From assembly GCA_003001795.1 (NCBI GenBank), contig PVNI01000001.1, positions 372,001 through 436,000 of the forward strand: DNA of 64,000 nucleotides, given 5' to 3'. The notes under the pieces were generated by a model. It was not told the origin of the DNA. It did no database searches and saw nothing but the letters and a program-made list of their open reading frames with translations. This DNA is from Actinomadura viridilutea. GTDB taxonomy: Bacteria; Actinomycetota; Actinomycetes; Streptosporangiales; Streptosporangiaceae. Each line of letters opens with the position of its first letter. Position 1 is the first letter of the stretch. The position numbers and the translations under genes were made by a program. This document shows positions 61,502 through 64,000 of the stretch, piece after piece.

Positions 61502-62617
61502 GTGCGCAAGGCATTGGTGAGCGGGGCCGCGTTCGCGGCGACCTGCGTCGCTGCCGTCGCCGTTCCGGGCGGGGCGGCCGAGGCCGCCGCGCCGACGCCG
61601 CCGCCCGGCGGATCGGCCACGGTGGAGGCGCCCCCCTCCGGGTCGCCCGCGGTGCCCTCGCCGCCCGAGTCCGGCGTGTCCGGGTCGTCGGCGCCGTCGC
61701 AGCCCGCGGACTCGCCGGAGGCGGCGGCCTCCGCGGACACCGACACCGACTCGGTGACGTCTGCGCGCGCGGTGATGGTGACGCCCACGCCGCCGCGCAC
61801 GGCCACCTACGCCTACGGGCCCGCCCCGCGCCAGCGCCTCGACGCCTACTGGCGGCCGTCGTCGGCCTCCGGTCAGGCGGCGGGGACCCAGCGGCGGCGG
61901 CAGGCCGAGCGGCCGCGCCCGGGCGTGCTGCTGCTGCACGGCGGCTACTGGCTCGAGGGCGACAAGAGCGGCTGGAAGTACTTCGCGCGCCGCCTGACCA
62001 CGCAGGGGTACGCGGTCTTCGCCGCCAACTACCGGCTGGCGCAGACCGCCGCCTGGCCCGCCCAGCGCGACGACGCCGAGGCCGCGCTCGCCTACGTCAA
62101 GCGCAACGCCCGGCGCTGGAACGTCGACCCGGACAACATCGTGGTGATCGGCTCGTCGGCGGGCGGGCTGCTGGCCAGCCAGCTCGGCGCCCACGGCGAC
62201 GGCGCGCGCCGCGTCCGCGGGGTGGTCGCGCTGTCCCCCGTCAACACGCCCTACCTGGCCTACCAGGTCGGCGGCGGGCCGACCGCCTCGCCCGGCCAGC
62301 GCAAGCTGCGCCGCGCGGTGGTCACCCTGCTGGGCTGCCGCCCCGGTCCGGAGAACCCCGCCTGCTGGCCGAAGGTGGACGACTCCAGCGCGGCCGCGCA
62401 CGCCTCGGCGGGCGACGCGCCCATGCTGCTCATGCACGGCTCCGACGAGTTCGTCCCGCGGACGCAGAGCACCGGTCTGGCCGGGGCGCTGAACCGCGCG
62501 GGCGTGCCCGCCACGGTGGCCACGGTGCCGGGCCGCATGCACGGGCTCGAGCTGATGAACGACCCGAGCGTCTACCCGCGGATCCTGTCCTTCCTCAAGG
62601 ACCGGACGGCGCGCTGA
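61502..62617 (+). CDS. secreted alpha/beta hydrolase (HSL-type esterase)
   Basis: The 371-residue protein has a signal peptide (cleavage near AEAAA, about residue 29), a Pro/Ser/Ala-rich linker (30-95), and an esterase domain of the hormone-sensitive-lipase type. Oxyanion motif HGGYW is at 146-150, nucleophile Ser 219 in GSSAG, acid Asp in HGSDEFVP, and catalytic His in GRMHGLE. It would act outside the cell on short-chain esters or an acylated polymer; the substrate is unknown. GTG 61502 follows AAAGGG. It may be anchored in the wall by its linker, but no sorting motif is seen. Confidence 0.85.
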   Translation: MRKALVSGAAFAATCVAAVAVPGGAAEAAAPTPPPGGSATVEAPPSGSPAVPSPPESGVSGSSAPSQPADSPEAAASADTDTDSVTSARAVMVTPTPPRTATYAYGPAPRQRLDAYWRPSSASGQAAGTQRRRQAERPRPGVLLLHGGYWLEGDKSGWKYFARRLTTQGYAVFAANYRLAQTAAWPAQRDDAEAALAYVKRNARRWNVDPDNIVVIGSSAGGLLASQLGAHGDGARRVRGVVALSPVNTPYLAYQVGGGPTASPGQRKLRRAVVTLLGCRPGPENPACWPKVDDSSAAAHASAGDAPMLLMHGSDEFVPRTQSTGLAGALNRAGVPATVATVPGRMHGLELMNDPSVYPRILSFLKDRTAR

Positions 62618-62622
62618 GCCGG

Positions 62623-62647
62623 CGCGGCCGGGCGCCGCCCGGCCGCG
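62623..62647. terminator. 11-bp hairpin between convergent genes
   Basis: Bases 62623-62633 pair perfectly with 62637-62647 around a 3-base loop, between the hydrolase stop and the convergent membrane-protein stop. Confidence 0.6.
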
Positions 62648-62654
62648 ACGTCAG

Positions 62655-62682
62655 CCGTTCCGGATCATCCGTTCCAGATCAT
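62655..62682. repeat. 14-bp tandem duplication containing a stop codon
   Basis: ccgttccggatcat (62655-62668) and ccgttccagatcat (62669-62682) differ at one base. On the minus strand the last codons of the membrane-protein gene use one copy and its TGA stop lies in the other, read in a shifted frame. Confidence 0.85.
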
Positions 62683-63207
62683 CAGGACGAGGATCACCAG
62701 CCAGAGCAGCGCCACCACGCCGGAGAGCGCGGCGATGCGGCCGCGTTCGACCTGCGCCACGTGCTCGAACGGCGCGGCGTCCGCCTGGCCGGTCTTCGTC
62801 CCGGAGCCGCCCGCGTCGGCGTCCCGCGCGGCCTGGGCCTCGCCGGCCTCCTCCGCGGGCGCCGCCGACGCCGCCCCCTCGGCCCGCGCCAGCTCCAGCG
62901 CGTGCGCCGCCTTGCGCTGGTCGCGCTCGACCAGCAGCAACAGCACCAGGGCCACGACGAACAGCGTCATGGACGCCGACAGCCACATCTGGTCGAACCG
63001 GCCCTTGGCCAGGAAGAGCCCGAACAGGAAGATCCCCAGCGAGCCCAGCCCGTAGATGCGGGTGATCCGGATCAGGTAGCGCAGCACCACCACGTCGCCC
63101 TTGCGGATGTAGCGCGGGCTGGCCATGGTGGCGGCGGTCAGCGGCCCCAACGTGAAGATCGCGAACCCGATGTGGAGGAAGAGCAGCAGCCGGTCGGTCG
63201 TCGACAT
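62665..63207 (-). CDS. four-helix membrane protein of unknown function
   Basis: The 180-residue protein has three membrane helices in its first half (about 8-28, 51-69 and 77-95), an Ala/Glu/Asp-rich cytoplasmic-type loop (about 100-150) and a last helix (159-178) ending in MIWNG. A conserved-looking basic pair (SPRYIRKGD, RYLIRITRIYG) lies between helices 1 and 2. It resembles small actinobacterial integral membrane proteins of the DUF2269 kind, but I could not confirm the family. ATG 63207. It lies 26 bases after the VWA gene on the same strand, so they may be co-transcribed. The stop codon was made by a 14-bp tandem duplication. Confidence 0.65.
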   Translation of the reverse strand: MSTTDRLLLFLHIGFAIFTLGPLTAATMASPRYIRKGDVVVLRYLIRITRIYGLGSLGIFLFGLFLAKGRFDQMWLSASMTLFVVALVLLLLVERDQRKAAHALELARAEGAASAAPAEEAGEAQAARDADAGGSGTKTGQADAAPFEHVAQVERGRIAALSGVVALLWLVILVLMIWNG

Positions 63208-63233
63208 GGCTCAGACACTAGTACGGGGCCCTC

Positions 63234-64000
63234 TCAGCGGCGCCGGCGGCGCACCCGCAGGTAGTCGCTGACCACGTACTCGCCGAGCCGGTCGGCGTCG
63301 GGGGCGAACACCCGGCCGCCGTTGCGCCGGGCGACCTCCTCCACGAACGACACCAGGCGGCGGTCCTCGGCCAGCATGAACACGTTGAGGCTGGCGCCGC
63401 GCCGGGTCATCTTGTCGACCTCGGCCAGGGTCAGCACCAGGGTCTCCGGGGACGGCGGGTAGTCGAACAGCGACCGGCCGTCCGGGCGCAGGTGGGCGGT
63501 CGGCTCCCCGTCGGTGACCACCAGCACGATCGGCTCGAAGTCGGGATGCCGGTCCAGATGGCGGCCCGCGATCATGAGCGCGTGGTGCAGGTTGGTGCCC
63601 TGCACCATGTCCCAGTCGAGCCCGGCCATCTCGGCGGGGTGCAGCACCCGGGCGTAGTTGGAGAACCCGATGATCTGGATCGCGTCCTGCGGGTACTTGG
63701 TGGTCACCAGGGTGTGCAGGGCCAGGGTGGTCTGCTTGGCCGCCGCCCAGGTGCCGCGCAGCACCATCGAGTACGACAGGTCGACCAGCAGGCACACCGC
63801 GGCGGCGGTGCGGCGCTCGGTCTCCTGCACCTCGAAGTCGTCGACGTGCAGCCGCACGCCGCGGCCCGGCGCGGCGCCCTCCATGGCGCTGCGGCGGATC
63901 GCGTTGCTCACCGTGCGGACGACGTCGAGGGGCTGCTCGTCGCCGAACCGCCACGGCCGGCTGGAGCCGGTCAGCTCTCCGGCCTGCCCGGCGTCGCGCT
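63234..64000 (-). CDS. VWA-domain protein, 5' end cut by window edge
   Basis: The frame is open to the window edge, with 255 residues visible; the gene starts outside. A von Willebrand factor A domain is clear: VCLLVDLSYSM carries the D-x-S-x-S metal site, GTNLHHALMIAGRHL the Thr, and VLVVTDGEP the Asp of the MIDAS. The end is basic (RVRRRRR). In actinobacteria such proteins often accompany a MoxR-type or magnesium-chelatase-like AAA ATPase, which may lie upstream outside the window. Role unknown; the partner gene would decide. Confidence 0.8.
   Translation of the reverse strand, partial: RDAGQAGELTGSSRPWRFGDEQPLDVVRTVSNAIRRSAMEGAAPGRGVRLHVDDFEVQETERRTAAAVCLLVDLSYSMVLRGTWAAAKQTTLALHTLVTTKYPQDAIQIIGFSNYARVLHPAEMAGLDWDMVQGTNLHHALMIAGRHLDRHPDFEPIVLVVTDGEPTAHLRPDGRSLFDYPPSPETLVLTLAEVDKMTRRGASLNVFMLAEDRRLVSFVEEVARRNGGRVFAPDADRLGEYVVSDYLRVRRRRR

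Overview
This window is chromosomal DNA of a high-GC actinomycete. The evidence is very high third-position G+C, many GTG and some TTG starts, ATGA/GTGA gene overlaps, and the order mfd - SurA-like lipoprotein - mazG ... eno - ftsB - DUF501 - ppx/gppA, which is characteristic of Actinobacteria. Gene content (DUF501, DUF2510 and DUF4287 proteins, type V uracil-DNA glycosylase, NhaA-thioredoxin fusion) fits a Streptosporangiales/Thermomonosporaceae-type organism, but the genus cannot be fixed from the sequence alone. No insertion sequence, integrase, phage gene or CRISPR array was seen.

Layout. 0-0.6 kb: end of pth. 0.8-26 kb: an envelope polysaccharide region. It holds a WbaP-type priming glycosylphosphotransferase, the dTDP-rhamnose pathway (rfbA-rfbB-rfbD, with rfbC convergent), an O-antigen ligase/Wzy-like polymerase, a secreted beta-helix protein, a DUF4352 lipoprotein, two paralogous secreted propeller/FN3 proteins, a DUF1972 rhamnosyltransferase-type enzyme, and a GT4 - Wzz-like - flippase operon. 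It ends with a cytidylyltransferase - CDP-alcohol phosphotransferase - cytidylyltransferase operon. Embedded in or beside it are sulfate-activation genes: cysQ-cysD-cysN at 2.5-5.7 kb, then a TauE/SafE transporter and an APS kinase with a degenerate sulfurylase domain at 25.9-28.5 kb. 28.7-40.3 kb: a methyltransferase, mfd, SurA-like lipoprotein, mazG, class A PBP, NhaA-thioredoxin fusion and a secreted ricin-type lectin. 40.5-43.3 kb: a sulfonate/nitrate-type ABC importer. 43.4-46.8 kb: eno, ftsB, DUF501, ppx/gppA. 46.9-55 kb: a DUF2510 protein, uracil-DNA glycosylase, type II NADH dehydrogenase, CFA-synthase-like methyltransferase, an unusual tRNA with a UAA anticodon, a Bax-inhibitor-1 protein, a DUF4287 protein and a thiolase. 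55-64 kb: SGNH hydrolase, cystathionine beta-synthase, MMPL exporter, cystathionine gamma-lyase/synthase, secreted alpha/beta hydrolase, a membrane protein and a VWA-domain protein cut by the window edge.

How the parts fit. WbaP would load the first sugar phosphate on undecaprenyl phosphate. The Rml enzymes supply dTDP-rhamnose, the glycosyltransferases extend the unit, the flippase and Wzy-like protein export and polymerise it, and the Wzz-like protein sets chain length. CysDN plus the APS kinase would make PAPS and CysQ would remove PAP, with no PAPS reductase in view; this is compatible with a sulfated glycan, though no sulfotransferase is present here. Five sulfur-metabolism loci occur in 64 kb.

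The most unusual items are the short-variable-arm tRNA with UAA anticodon and C33, the recurrent 10-17 bp tandem repeats sitting on stop codons, the degenerate ATP-sulfurylase domain, and the CDP-alcohol operon with two different cytidylyltransferases.
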